A stretch of DNA of 64,000 nt from JBELHJ01 sp042091495 (GTDB lineage Bacteria; Bacteroidota; Bacteroidia; Flavobacteriales; Flavobacteriaceae): the NCBI GenBank assembly GCA_042091495.1, contig JBELHJ010000009.1, forward strand, positions 1-64,000, read 5' to 3'. A program made the translations under genes and the position numbers. This document shows, piece by piece, positions 17,259-25,896 of the stretch (position 1 is its first letter; every line of letters starts with the position of its first letter). The notes below the pieces were generated by a model. That model made no database searches. It saw only the letters and a list, made by a program, of their open reading frames with translations, and was not told the origin of the DNA.

Positions 17259-17955
17259 TAATCTAATAGCTATAATATCCTCTCAAATATATTGTCAAGA
17301 GGTTAATGAGACTGTTAAAGATTCCATTGTAATTGAACAAAAATATGGTCTAAGATTTGGATCAGACCTTGGGAAATTAGCAAGGACATTCTTTGATGAT
17401 AATTATTCAGGTTTTGAAATTAATGCCGATTACAGATTATCCAAAAATTTTTATGTCGCTAGTGAATTTGGAATTGAAGAGTTTACCACCCAAACGGATT
17501 ACTTGAATACAACTTCAACTGGAAGTTTTATAAAGGCTGGTGTAGATTTTAACATGTACGACAACTGGCTAGATATGAATAATATGATTTTTTTTGGATT
17601 TAGAGTTGGTGCCGGTTCCTTTAAACATGAAATAAATTCATATACAATCTATAATACAGATCATTATTGGCAAACTCCTATTCAAATTAATAATTCTAGG
17701 ACTTATGGAGACTTAACAGCGTTATGGAGTGAACTTTTATTTGGAATCAAAGCAGAAACTTTTAACAATTTGTATTTAGGATTTAATGTTCAGTTGAAAG
17801 GATTGATAAATTCCTCTGAACCTGAAAATTTTGAAAATCTTTTCATACCTGGATTTAATAAAACCCATGATAGTGGACGTTTTGGATATGGTTTTGGTTA
17901 TAGCCTAAGTTATTTAATCCCCATATATAAAAAAGAAAAAACTACAGCAAACTAG
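17224..17955 (+). CDS. DUF6048 family outer-membrane protein
   Basis: A 243-residue exported protein with a signal peptide (to about residue 25, ending SSQIYCQ) followed by alternating, aromatic-rich strands (YGLRFGSDLGKL, NMIFFGFRVGAGSF, GRFGYGFGYSLSYLIPIY) that suggest a beta-barrel. It starts 35 bases inside the DUF6452 gene. The signal peptide is encoded partly in that overlap and no later ATG would preserve it, so the overlap appears real. Its 3' end overlaps the convergent rlmL-like gene by four bases. The role is unknown. Confidence 0.78.
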   Translation: MKIKHILRYTISNLIAIISSQIYCQEVNETVKDSIVIEQKYGLRFGSDLGKLARTFFDDNYSGFEINADYRLSKNFYVASEFGIEEFTTQTDYLNTTSTGSFIKAGVDFNMYDNWLDMNNMIFFGFRVGAGSFKHEINSYTIYNTDHYWQTPIQINNSRTYGDLTALWSELLFGIKAETFNNLYLGFNVQLKGLINSSEPENFENLFIPGFNKTHDSGRFGYGFGYSLSYLIPIYKKEKTTAN

Positions 17956-19112
17956 TTAGACTGATGTTTTGCTTTTTTTGACCCTTCGTAAAGTTCATAT
18001 TTGACTAACCTGGATTCCAATTTTGCATTAAATAACTTTATTTTTCTTGAAGGTCTAAGTCCAACGTGTTTTAGTGCCTCTAAATTTGATGTAATAAACC
18101 AACAATCTGTACCGGGGTAATTTTGCTTTAATGTGTCTCCTATTGCACTGTAAAAAGATTGCATTTGTATGTCTAAACGCTCTCCATATGGTGGATTAAA
18201 TACCATGTGAAGTTTTTCTACATCTGGCTTTTGAGTTTTAAAAAAATCTTCATGCTTAATCGTTACAAATTCATCCAAATGTGCATGCTTCATATTTTGC
18301 TTTGCTTTATTTACAGCAGAAGGAGACTTATCAAAACCATATATATGATAATTAAAATCTCTAGTTTTTTTCAATAAAGACTCTTCAATCATTTCAAATA
18401 AATCAACATCCCAATCTTTCCATCTTTCAAAGGCAAATTCTTTACGCATTAAATTAGGAGGAATATTACATGCAATCATAGCAGCCTCTGCTAGCATTGT
18501 CCCACTACCACACATAGGGTCCATAAAATCACATTGTCCATCCCAACCTGACAAAAGTAATAAACCTGCGGCAAGTACTTCGTTAATTGGAGCAATATTA
18601 GTAGCTAACTTATACCCTCTTCTGTGCAAAGACTCACCAGAGGTATCCAATGATATGGTACATAACGTCCTGTCAATATGAACATTAATCTTTAAATCAG
18701 GAAACCTTAAATCTACATTTGGCCGTTTTCCTGTTTTTGCTCTAAATTGGTCTACTATAGCATCTTTAGTTTTTAAAGCTATGTATTGAGAGTGTTTAAA
18801 CAAATTAGAGTGCACGGTGGCATCTACTGCAATACTTCCTGTAGCATTCACATAATTATCCCACTTAATTTTATATACTTTATCATATAGATCCTTTTCA
18901 TTTGAAACTCTAAAGGTATTAATGGGTTTTAGAATTTTTATAGCCGTTCTAAGTCCTAAATTTGCTTTGTACATAAAGCCCTTATCACCTTCAAAAGCAA
19001 CATTTCTTACTCCTTTTTTAATATGCTGAGCACCCAATCTTTTCAATTCATTTTCCAACAAGTCCTCAAAACCAAAAAGGGTCTTAGCTACCATTTTAAA
19101 ATTATTCTCCAT
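17952..19112 (-). CDS. rlmL: THUMP-domain RNA methyltransferase, RlmL/YcbY N-terminal type
   Basis: A class I SAM-dependent methyltransferase of 386 residues. The N-terminal ~160 residues hold a THUMP RNA-binding domain. The C-terminal Rossmann domain has DPMCGSGTMLAEAAMI for SAM and the NPPYGERL catalytic motif typical of N2-guanine or N6-adenine methyltransferases. The overall layout matches the N-terminal half of E. coli RlmKL, which makes m2G2445 in 23S rRNA. The RlmK half is missing, as is usual outside gammaproteobacteria. The gene symbol is by family resemblance. It is transcribed divergently from the next gene across a very compact promoter region. Confidence 0.85.
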   Translation of the reverse strand: MENNFKMVAKTLFGFEDLLENELKRLGAQHIKKGVRNVAFEGDKGFMYKANLGLRTAIKILKPINTFRVSNEKDLYDKVYKIKWDNYVNATGSIAVDATVHSNLFKHSQYIALKTKDAIVDQFRAKTGKRPNVDLRFPDLKINVHIDRTLCTISLDTSGESLHRRGYKLATNIAPINEVLAAGLLLLSGWDGQCDFMDPMCGSGTMLAEAAMIACNIPPNLMRKEFAFERWKDWDVDLFEMIEESLLKKTRDFNYHIYGFDKSPSAVNKAKQNMKHAHLDEFVTIKHEDFFKTQKPDVEKLHMVFNPPYGERLDIQMQSFYSAIGDTLKQNYPGTDCWFITSNLEALKHVGLRPSRKIKLFNAKLESRLVKYELYEGSKKAKHQSN

Positions 19113-19131
19113 AAATAGATAGTAATTGAAT

Positions 19132-19152
19132 GCAAAAATAATTTATTTTTGC
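19132..19152. promoter_or_regulatory. Compact divergent promoter formed by an inverted repeat of two -7 elements
   Basis: GCAAAAATA (19132-19140) and TATTTTTGC (19144-19152) are a perfect nine-base inverted repeat around ATT. Each arm contains an exact TAnnTTTG box: minus strand 19140-19133 for the rlmL-like gene and plus strand 19144-19151 for the methyltransferase gene. Polymerase could occupy only one side at a time. Confidence 0.5.
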
Positions 19153-19170
19153 TGCGAGACGCATAATACT

Positions 19171-19902
19171 ATGACAAAAGAACACAATCAGTGGTATACT
19201 TCATGGTTTGACACGCCTTTTTATCATATTCTTTATAAAGAAAGAAATGATGAAGAAGCCAAATTATTTATTGATAACATCACTAACTATCTAAATATAC
19301 CAAGGAAAGCTAAAGTATTAGACTTAGCTTGTGGTAAAGGAAGACATTCAAAATATCTAAATTCACTTGATTATGATGTGACTGGTGTTGATTTGTCTTC
19401 AAATAATATTGCATATGCGAATCAGTTTGCTAATGACACTCTTCGATTTAAAGTGCATAATATGGCTAATCCTGTTGGAGATAGCTACGAAGCTATTTTT
19501 AACTTATTTACAAGTTTTGGATACTTTGAAAATGAGGAAGATAATCTGAATACCATAAAAGCTATAAAATGTGGACTGGATGATTTTGGATTTGGTGTTA
19601 TTGATTTTATGAATGTTGACTTTATCTTAAAGCATCTTATTGAGCACGAAGTTAAAACTGTTGATGGTATTGAATTTCATATTCACAGATTTGTTGAAAG
19701 GGGGTTTATTAAAAAGAATATCGAATTTAATTATCAAAATAAAAGTTACCATTTTCAAGAATCTGTAAAAGCGATAAGTCTTAAACAATTTGAAAACCTA
19801 TTCAACGAAGCAGGTGTCCATTTAATTGAGATTTTTGGAAATTATAAACTTCAAAAATTCGATTTACAAAATTCAGAACGCCTAATCATGATATTTAAAT
19901 AA
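19171..19902 (+). CDS. Class I SAM-dependent methyltransferase
   Basis: A methyltransferase of 243 residues with an unknown substrate. The SAM-binding motif I is VLDLACGKGRHSKYL, followed by TGVDLSSNNI as motif II, and a post-motif segment NLFTSFGYFE. The start is placed at the ATG at 19171. An in-frame TTG at 19126 would add 15 residues, but the -7 box at 19144-19151 lies downstream of that TTG, so it would not be transcribed. The stop codon overlaps the ATG of the ZIP transporter gene by one base, and a DUF4268 gene follows, so the three are one operon. Small-molecule methylation is likelier than RNA methylation because no RNA-binding domain is present. Confidence 0.82.
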   Translation: MTKEHNQWYTSWFDTPFYHILYKERNDEEAKLFIDNITNYLNIPRKAKVLDLACGKGRHSKYLNSLDYDVTGVDLSSNNIAYANQFANDTLRFKVHNMANPVGDSYEAIFNLFTSFGYFENEEDNLNTIKAIKCGLDDFGFGVIDFMNVDFILKHLIEHEVKTVDGIEFHIHRFVERGFIKKNIEFNYQNKSYHFQESVKAISLKQFENLFNEAGVHLIEIFGNYKLQKFDLQNSERLIMIFK

Positions 19903-20573
19903 TGGTAATCATCTATCCTTTTATTGCTGTTTTATTTGGATTCTCATTAGTTATTGTCTTTAAATCTAACAGAAACCATCTAGTAAAGCTTTTACTTCCT
20001 TTTAGTGGTGCTTTTCTTTTAGCATTAACTTTTTTTGAATTATTACCTGAAGTTTATGAAGCTTTAAATTCTAGACTTACTGGTGTTTTAATAATGTCTG
20101 GAATCGTATTGCAAATTGTACTTGAATTTTTTTCCAAAGGGGCTGAACACGGTCACATTCATTCCAAAAATTCAAATAAAAATTTCCCCTGGTTACTATT
20201 TATTAGCTTGAGTATTCATAGTTTTTTAGAAGGGTTTCCTATTAAGGATAATAATGATATTGTCTATGGTATAATTATTCATAAAATACCTGTGGCTGTC
20301 CTGATCTTGACTTTTTTACTTGAATCAAAATTTAGCAATTTTCAGATTTTATTTTTTTTAATTGTATTTGCTTTAATGACACCTATTGGATCATTAATAT
20401 CTAATTACTCAAATTTAATTTCTCCATTCAATAGTTATGTTAATGGCTTATCTATTGGAATATTTTTACACATATCAACGGTTATTCTTTTTGAAAGCAG
20501 TGAAGGCCATAAGGTTAATTTTCAAAAACTACTTTTAATTGGTTTAGGAGTTCTTATAGCTTACTTTATTTAA
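19902..20573 (+). CDS. ZIP family metal transporter
   Basis: A 223-residue inner-membrane protein with about seven or eight helices, likely importing zinc or another divalent metal. Helix 4 carries the metal-site motif HSFLEGFPI and the following helix has IIHKIPVAV, matching the conserved His/Glu and His residues of ZIP transporters. A His-rich loop (AEHGHIHSK) lies before them, as in many family members. It starts on the last base of the methyltransferase stop codon and ends one base before the DUF4268 gene. No zinc regulator is beside it, so the metal remains an inference from the family. Confidence 0.85.
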   Translation: MVIIYPFIAVLFGFSLVIVFKSNRNHLVKLLLPFSGAFLLALTFFELLPEVYEALNSRLTGVLIMSGIVLQIVLEFFSKGAEHGHIHSKNSNKNFPWLLFISLSIHSFLEGFPIKDNNDIVYGIIIHKIPVAVLILTFLLESKFSNFQILFFLIVFALMTPIGSLISNYSNLISPFNSYVNGLSIGIFLHISTVILFESSEGHKVNFQKLLLIGLGVLIAYFI

Positions 20574-20574
20574 C

Positions 20575-21009
20575 ATGTTCAGTAAAGAAGAATCAAGACA
20601 ACTCAGAGCCTTATTTTGGACAAGTTTTGGAAAATCTTTTCCAAGAAAATGGATACTTTATAACACCAAAATAAAAGGACTTAGTTTTAAATTTTATTTT
20701 GATAATAAAAAAGCTTACGTAACTCTTGATGTAGAAGATGATCTTGAGCAGCGAATTAATTGCTGGGAAAACTTAGAATCTTTAAAATCCATTTTACAAA
20801 ATGAGTATCTCCCAGAAGCCATCTTTAATGAATCGTTCTTTTTAGAAAATGGTAAAGAAATTTCAAGAATTTATATTCCTCTAAACCAAAAAGTATCTAT
20901 TCATAATAAAAATAGTTGGCAAGAAGTAATGGCTTTTTTTAACGTAAAAATGGATATATTTGAATCCTTTTTTAACGAATACAAAGATATTATCAATCCT
21001 AAAGCATAA
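20575..21009 (+). CDS. DUF4268 domain-containing protein
   Basis: A 144-residue cytoplasmic protein of the DUF4268 family. The N-terminal segment LRALFWTSFGKSFPRKWILYNTK and the middle VEDDLEQRINCWENL are the parts that resemble the family. No signal peptide or membrane helix is present. Many DUF4268 domains are attached to nuclease-like proteins, but here the domain stands alone and the role is unknown. It is the last gene of the operon with the methyltransferase and ZIP transporter, and it ends three bases before the convergent susD. Confidence 0.75.
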   Translation: MFSKEESRQLRALFWTSFGKSFPRKWILYNTKIKGLSFKFYFDNKKAYVTLDVEDDLEQRINCWENLESLKSILQNEYLPEAIFNESFFLENGKEISRIYIPLNQKVSIHNKNSWQEVMAFFNVKMDIFESFFNEYKDIINPKA

Positions 21010-21012
21010 AAA

Positions 21013-22695
21013 CTACCAACCTTCTTTTTGATTTAATTTATTATTTATTTGTACTTCTTGAACAGGATATGGTAATGACAAATGAATAGCTGGGTTAAAA
21101 TTATTAACACATCTTAAGTATCCAGCTGGAGCTTTACTTCCGTTATCAATCATAGTCTGGTAACTGGGATGGTAGATAATAGATAATTCCAATTCTTCAA
21201 TTTTTTGAGGTAATAAACCCCACCTAATCAAATCGGCCTTTCTGTGCCCCTCAAAACATAACTCTCTAAATCGCTCATCAATAATTTCCTCAAAGAAATT
21301 TGATTGACTAGTAACAGCATCAGGATTAGCAGTAGCTATATTATTTAAACCAGCCCTATTTCTAACCAAATCTAGTGCAGCAACAGCCTCAGAAGTTGGG
21401 CCTTGAGTGGCATTAATGGCTTCAGCGTACATTAACAGCACATCTGAATAACGAATAACCGGTAAATTAATACCTGTTGTTTGGCGATTAGGATTATTAG
21501 TGTCTTCAAGAAGCACATAGGCAGGATCTTCATTATTACTAGCAGCTATATCATCAGGATAAACGGGTTCCCAACGTCTAAATTTTCCTATTGTATAATT
21601 CCAAGCTAAGGAGTAAGAAGCTTTTACCGGAGAAGTTACATTAGCATTTCCCCTTCCATAAAAATATCCAGGTATATTCCAACTTGGTCTTAAATCCTCT
21701 GGCTCAGAAATTGATTCTAAAATAGGAGATGGTAAGACTTCATAACGAGCAATTGGTTGATTAATTTCTATATAATTATTAAAAGCTAAACCATTTTTAG
21801 TACCAATCGAACCTTGAGTCACAACACCAAGATCAGTATTATCATGAAACATGATTTCAAAAATAGCTTCTTGGGTATCGAATGTATTCTGAATATAATT
21901 TAAAAAATGATCTCTGTAACTAGGATTTAAAGCATGTTCACCACTATCCATTATAACTTTACAATGCGCAGCGGCTTTATCATATGGATTCTCTCCTTTA
22001 TAATCTGATGCGTTCAATGGAAAACCAGCCATCTTTAAATAAATTTTGGCCAATAAACCATGAGCAGCCATAGCATTTGCCCTACCTACTTCATAATTAG
22101 CATCACTAACTAAAGGCAATGACTCTGATGCATGATCCAAATCAGAAATAATTTGATCATAGATAACTTCAACAGAAGAAGGCGCAACATGATTAGAATT
22201 TTGATCTTCAACTGGGGTCGTTCTCAATGGAACCTCATTCCACCATATAGTGAGATAGTAATATGACAAACCACGAAGAAATTTAGCCTCTCCTACATAA
22301 CTTTCATAAACGGTATTTTCAAAAGTTGATGGATCTAACTTTTCCATGAATAAATTAGTAAGATTGATCAAGTTATAAAGGGAACGGTATGCAAGTTCAA
22401 TATCTCTTGTACTACCATTATGAGAATATAAATTTACAGGACTATCTTCAATCCAAGCTCTAGCTGCGTAACTTTCATCCGTTCCAGAATCCATCATAAT
22501 TAAATTGTCGCCCAAAAGATTATTCGAAGCGAGCATGGAATACATACCAGAAAGCGCAATATTTACTTCAGTTTCATTTTTATAAAAATTTTCTATATTC
22601 CAATCAGTCTCAGGCTGTAAATCGAGATATTCATCAGAGCAATTAAAAATCAAGAATAAAGAAGCTATTAGTGAAAGTTTTAATATATTTTTCAT
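21013..22695 (-). CDS. SusD/RagB family nutrient-binding outer-membrane lipoprotein
   Basis: The surface glycan-binding lid that pairs with SusC for oligosaccharide capture, 560 residues, normal for the family. I place the start at 22695 (MKNILKLSLIASL), which gives a lipoprotein signal peptide with Cys19 in IFNCSDEY; the reading frame stays open further upstream, but a longer start would bury the signal peptide and overlap susC. Characteristic parts are the N-terminal TPR-like helices with ALSGMYSMLASN and the family region around FLRGLSYYYLTIWWNEVPL. The C-terminal domain has RYSDVLLMYAEAIN and LDLVRNRAGL. It lies ten bases after susC, so the two are co-translated. The substrate cannot be read from the sequence. 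Confidence 0.93.
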   Translation of the reverse strand: MKNILKLSLIASLFLIFNCSDEYLDLQPETDWNIENFYKNETEVNIALSGMYSMLASNNLLGDNLIMMDSGTDESYAARAWIEDSPVNLYSHNGSTRDIELAYRSLYNLINLTNLFMEKLDPSTFENTVYESYVGEAKFLRGLSYYYLTIWWNEVPLRTTPVEDQNSNHVAPSSVEVIYDQIISDLDHASESLPLVSDANYEVGRANAMAAHGLLAKIYLKMAGFPLNASDYKGENPYDKAAAHCKVIMDSGEHALNPSYRDHFLNYIQNTFDTQEAIFEIMFHDNTDLGVVTQGSIGTKNGLAFNNYIEINQPIARYEVLPSPILESISEPEDLRPSWNIPGYFYGRGNANVTSPVKASYSLAWNYTIGKFRRWEPVYPDDIAASNNEDPAYVLLEDTNNPNRQTTGINLPVIRYSDVLLMYAEAINATQGPTSEAVAALDLVRNRAGLNNIATANPDAVTSQSNFFEEIIDERFRELCFEGHRKADLIRWGLLPQKIEELELSIIYHPSYQTMIDNGSKAPAGYLRCVNNFNPAIHLSLPYPVQEVQINNKLNQKEGW

Positions 22696-22705
22696 AATTG
22701 ATAAT

Positions 22706-25700
22706 TTAAAATTTAGCATTAATTCCAATACTGTAGGTTCTGCTTTGCGGATATGCTGAGAAATCAAGATTTTGAACTAAAGCAGATCTTCTAATTGACG
22801 CTTCAGGATCATAACCTTGATAATCTGTCCATGTATATAGGTTCTGACCAGATAAATTTATCTTTATTTGTCTAAACCCTATTTTAGAAGCAATTCGTTT
22901 AGGAATTTGATAACCTATAGATAAGGTTTTAAGTCTTAAAAAAGAGGCGTCTTCTATAAAACGTGAATCAAGACGCTTACCTTCGTCTGGAAATGCTTGA
23001 TCACCATTTGAAGTGTATGTCGCCACTTGAGTATCTGTATTCCAAGGAGTCCATGCGTCTGCTATAGAAGCTAAACCACTAAAACGCTGTTGACCAAGAG
23101 GGTAACCAAAAGTTTCTCTATTGGCATTAAAAACATCATAATCGTAGGCCCATTGAAATAAAAACTGTAAATCAAAATTTGACCATTTTATAGCATTACT
23201 AAATCCACCAAAATGTTTTGGATAAGGATTCCCTATTATTACTCTATCATCATCTGTAATTAAGCCATCGCCATCTTGATCTTCATATTTTAAGTGTCCA
23301 GGTCCAACGCCATTACCATAGGTAGGTATACCTTCCTTAAGGAGATATTGCCCTACTCCTGCCGAACTTTCCTGATAATCAGGATTTAGAATAAAATCAT
23401 CGGCTTGATACAAGCCATCAAAAACAAGTCCATACATCATACCAACTGGCTGACCAACTTGAGAGATGTAATGATATTCTGCTCCCCAGCGATACTGAGC
23501 GTCTGTTCTTAAATCTGTTTGACCTTGGTTTAATTGAAGAATTTTATTTTCGTTAGTGGCTATATTAAATGTTGATGTCCACTTAAAATTGGGCAAATCC
23601 ACAATTGTTCCATTCATAGTGAATTCTAATCCTTCGTTAGACACACTTCCAATATTTTGGTTGACTTGATCAAAACCGGTACTTAATGCCATTTCTGCTC
23701 TAAGTAATAAATCTGTAGTTTTCTTGTAATAGTAATCAATTGTACCAGACAATCTCGTATCTAAAAAGGAATAATCCAAACCTATATTTGTTTGCTCTGT
23801 AGTTTCCCATTTTAAATCTGGCATGGCCCAATTATTTTGAACAGCTCCAGGTAAATAAGTTTCATTATCACCAAATAAATAGCCATTGTAAATGGTCATC
23901 CCCATGGTATTGAAAGAGGCAAAGTTTGGAATACGGTTATTTCCTGTTACTCCCCAACCTGCTCTAACTTTTAAGGCATTAATCCAATTCACATTATTCA
24001 AGAAGTTTTCATTACCAATCTGCCAAGCCGCTGAAAATGAAGGGAAATACCCCCATTTATTATCGCCTTGAAACTTAGAGGAACCATCAGTTCTGAAAGT
24101 AGCTGTTAACAGATATTTTTTATTTAAATTAATGTTAGCTCTACCAAAATAAGACAGCAAGCGGTTTGAAGAGGAGTTTGTCAATGCGATTGTAGGCGTA
24201 GTACCAATATCTAAGTTTGAAACACCAAACTCATCAGTTGGTAAATTCCTATTGGATAAACTTGTATTAAAAACTTTATTCTCTACAAGTTCAAATCCTG
24301 CAAGTGCACTGATAAAATTTCTTCCTTTTTTTCTTGAATAATTTAAAGTGTTTGAACTTGAAAATGTATTAAATCTGTATGAGTTAACACGTCCGTTAAT
24401 TCCATTTTCAGAACGTCTCCCTTGATTAGTTTCTAAACCATAAAAAATACTATTTTCACCTCCTCTGTACTGGTATCCGTTAGCAGATTTAAAATTAAAA
24501 AATCGCTTAAATTTATGAGTCAGCGTAGCATTAATCCTAACCAAATGCTGATTATCCTCGCGATCTGTATTTTGAAGATTTTTTACGGGATCATAAATAT
24601 TATTAAAATCTGCATCATTTTCTCCAGGTATGTAGCCACCAACTTCTTCGTTAGGATCTGGATTAAGAGGTTCAACTGGTCTAAAGTACAATACATCTCT
24701 AAGAATTTGAGAAGACCTGTCATAACGAATTAAAGGGCCTATACGTTTGGTATTTGTATAATTTAGTCTGGTATTAATTTTGGTTTTATTAGATAATTTG
24801 TGATTAACAGTCAAATTATTATTCCAACGTTTAAAACCTGTTTCAATCATTGTTCCTTCTTGATCGACAAAAGCAGACGATAAAAATATATTTGTTTTTT
24901 CATTACCACCACTTATAGAAAAATTAGTATTGGTCATTAATGCCGTCTGAAAAATTTCATCTTGCCAATCTGTTCCTTTTGCATTGACATAAAGTTCTGG
25001 AAGGCCCCATCTATCATAAAAGTTAGATAAATTACTAGAAGTATCATTTGGCCTAATGATCCAATTATCTTCAGATATTGCTCTTGTTTCAAGGTGTTTT
25101 ACATATTCATATGGACTTAAAACATCTAAATATTTTGGCACCATACTTAGCGCTGTTGAATGGTTAAATGTTACAATAGATTTACCATCCGTCTGACCTT
25201 CTTTTGTAGTAATAACAATAACGCCATTAGCACCTCTAGATCCGTAGATAGCAGTTGCCGAAGCATCCTTTAGTACATTAAAAGATTTAATATCTGAGGG
25301 ATTTATGGTACTTGGATCAAAATCCTCTAATGGGATACCATTTATTACATATAAAGGTGCATTAGAGCCTGTAATTGAATTACCTCCTCTTACTACAATA
25401 TTTAGAGCTGCACCGGGTGTTCCCTCTCCAGAAGTAACAGTAACTCCTGCTATACGTCCTGCTAATGCCTGATCAAAGTTTGCTACCGGAGCTAGTTCAA
25501 TATCTTCAGATTTCACAGTACTAACTGCTCCTGTTAAGTCTTTTCTGGCTACCGTACCATAACCTACAACAACAACTTCATCTAATTGTGTAATATCCGA
25601 TTTTAAAACAATATCTAACTGGGTTTGCTCACCCACTGTAACTGTTTGAGTAATCATACCAACCATTGAAAAAGTCAAAACATTTTTATTAGTAGGTAAT

Positions 25701-25888
25701 TCAATTTCGTACAGGCCATCAAAGTCTGACATTGTTCCAGTTGTTGTGTCTTTAATTAATACATTAACACCAGGTAGTGGCATATTATTTTCATCAACAA
25801 TAGTGCCTGTAACTTTTTTTTGAGAAAAAGAAAAAGTGAATGACAATAGAAAAAATATAATTAGGTAGTGCGTTTTAGTTAAAATCAT
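22706..25888 (-). CDS. SusC/RagA family TonB-linked outer-membrane protein
   Basis: The TonB-dependent transporter of a SusCD pair, 1060 residues, typical length. Order: signal peptide (about 1-22, FSFSQ), carboxypeptidase-like domain (VTGTIVDENNMPLPGVNV), the SusC signature LDEVVVVGYGTVARKDLTGA near residue 103, the plug domain with VRGGNSITGSNAPLYVINGIP and NVLKDASATAIYGSRGANG, then the 22-strand barrel ending NAKF. It is transcribed between an upstream surface-lipoprotein gene (nine-base gap) and susD. Unlike most such loci in flavobacteria, no glycoside hydrolase, sulfatase or lyase is next to it. Confidence 0.95.
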   Translation of the reverse strand: MILTKTHYLIIFFLLSFTFSFSQKKVTGTIVDENNMPLPGVNVLIKDTTTGTMSDFDGLYEIELPTNKNVLTFSMVGMITQTVTVGEQTQLDIVLKSDITQLDEVVVVGYGTVARKDLTGAVSTVKSEDIELAPVANFDQALAGRIAGVTVTSGEGTPGAALNIVVRGGNSITGSNAPLYVINGIPLEDFDPSTINPSDIKSFNVLKDASATAIYGSRGANGVIVITTKEGQTDGKSIVTFNHSTALSMVPKYLDVLSPYEYVKHLETRAISEDNWIIRPNDTSSNLSNFYDRWGLPELYVNAKGTDWQDEIFQTALMTNTNFSISGGNEKTNIFLSSAFVDQEGTMIETGFKRWNNNLTVNHKLSNKTKINTRLNYTNTKRIGPLIRYDRSSQILRDVLYFRPVEPLNPDPNEEVGGYIPGENDADFNNIYDPVKNLQNTDREDNQHLVRINATLTHKFKRFFNFKSANGYQYRGGENSIFYGLETNQGRRSENGINGRVNSYRFNTFSSSNTLNYSRKKGRNFISALAGFELVENKVFNTSLSNRNLPTDEFGVSNLDIGTTPTIALTNSSSNRLLSYFGRANINLNKKYLLTATFRTDGSSKFQGDNKWGYFPSFSAAWQIGNENFLNNVNWINALKVRAGWGVTGNNRIPNFASFNTMGMTIYNGYLFGDNETYLPGAVQNNWAMPDLKWETTEQTNIGLDYSFLDTRLSGTIDYYYKKTTDLLLRAEMALSTGFDQVNQNIGSVSNEGLEFTMNGTIVDLPNFKWTSTFNIATNENKILQLNQGQTDLRTDAQYRWGAEYHYISQVGQPVGMMYGLVFDGLYQADDFILNPDYQESSAGVGQYLLKEGIPTYGNGVGPGHLKYEDQDGDGLITDDDRVIIGNPYPKHFGGFSNAIKWSNFDLQFLFQWAYDYDVFNANRETFGYPLGQQRFSGLASIADAWTPWNTDTQVATYTSNGDQAFPDEGKRLDSRFIEDASFLRLKTLSIGYQIPKRIASKIGFRQIKINLSGQNLYTWTDYQGYDPEASIRRSALVQNLDFSAYPQSRTYSIGINAKF

Positions 25889-25896
25889 AATGGTGC

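Noticed and set aside
19126..19170. N-terminal extension of the methyltransferase starting at TTG 19126
   Set aside because: The likely -7 promoter box lies inside the extension, and a good ATG follows at 19171.
22696..22767. Longer SusD start overlapping susC
   Set aside because: It would bury the lipoprotein signal peptide; the ATG at 22695 gives a correct lipobox.
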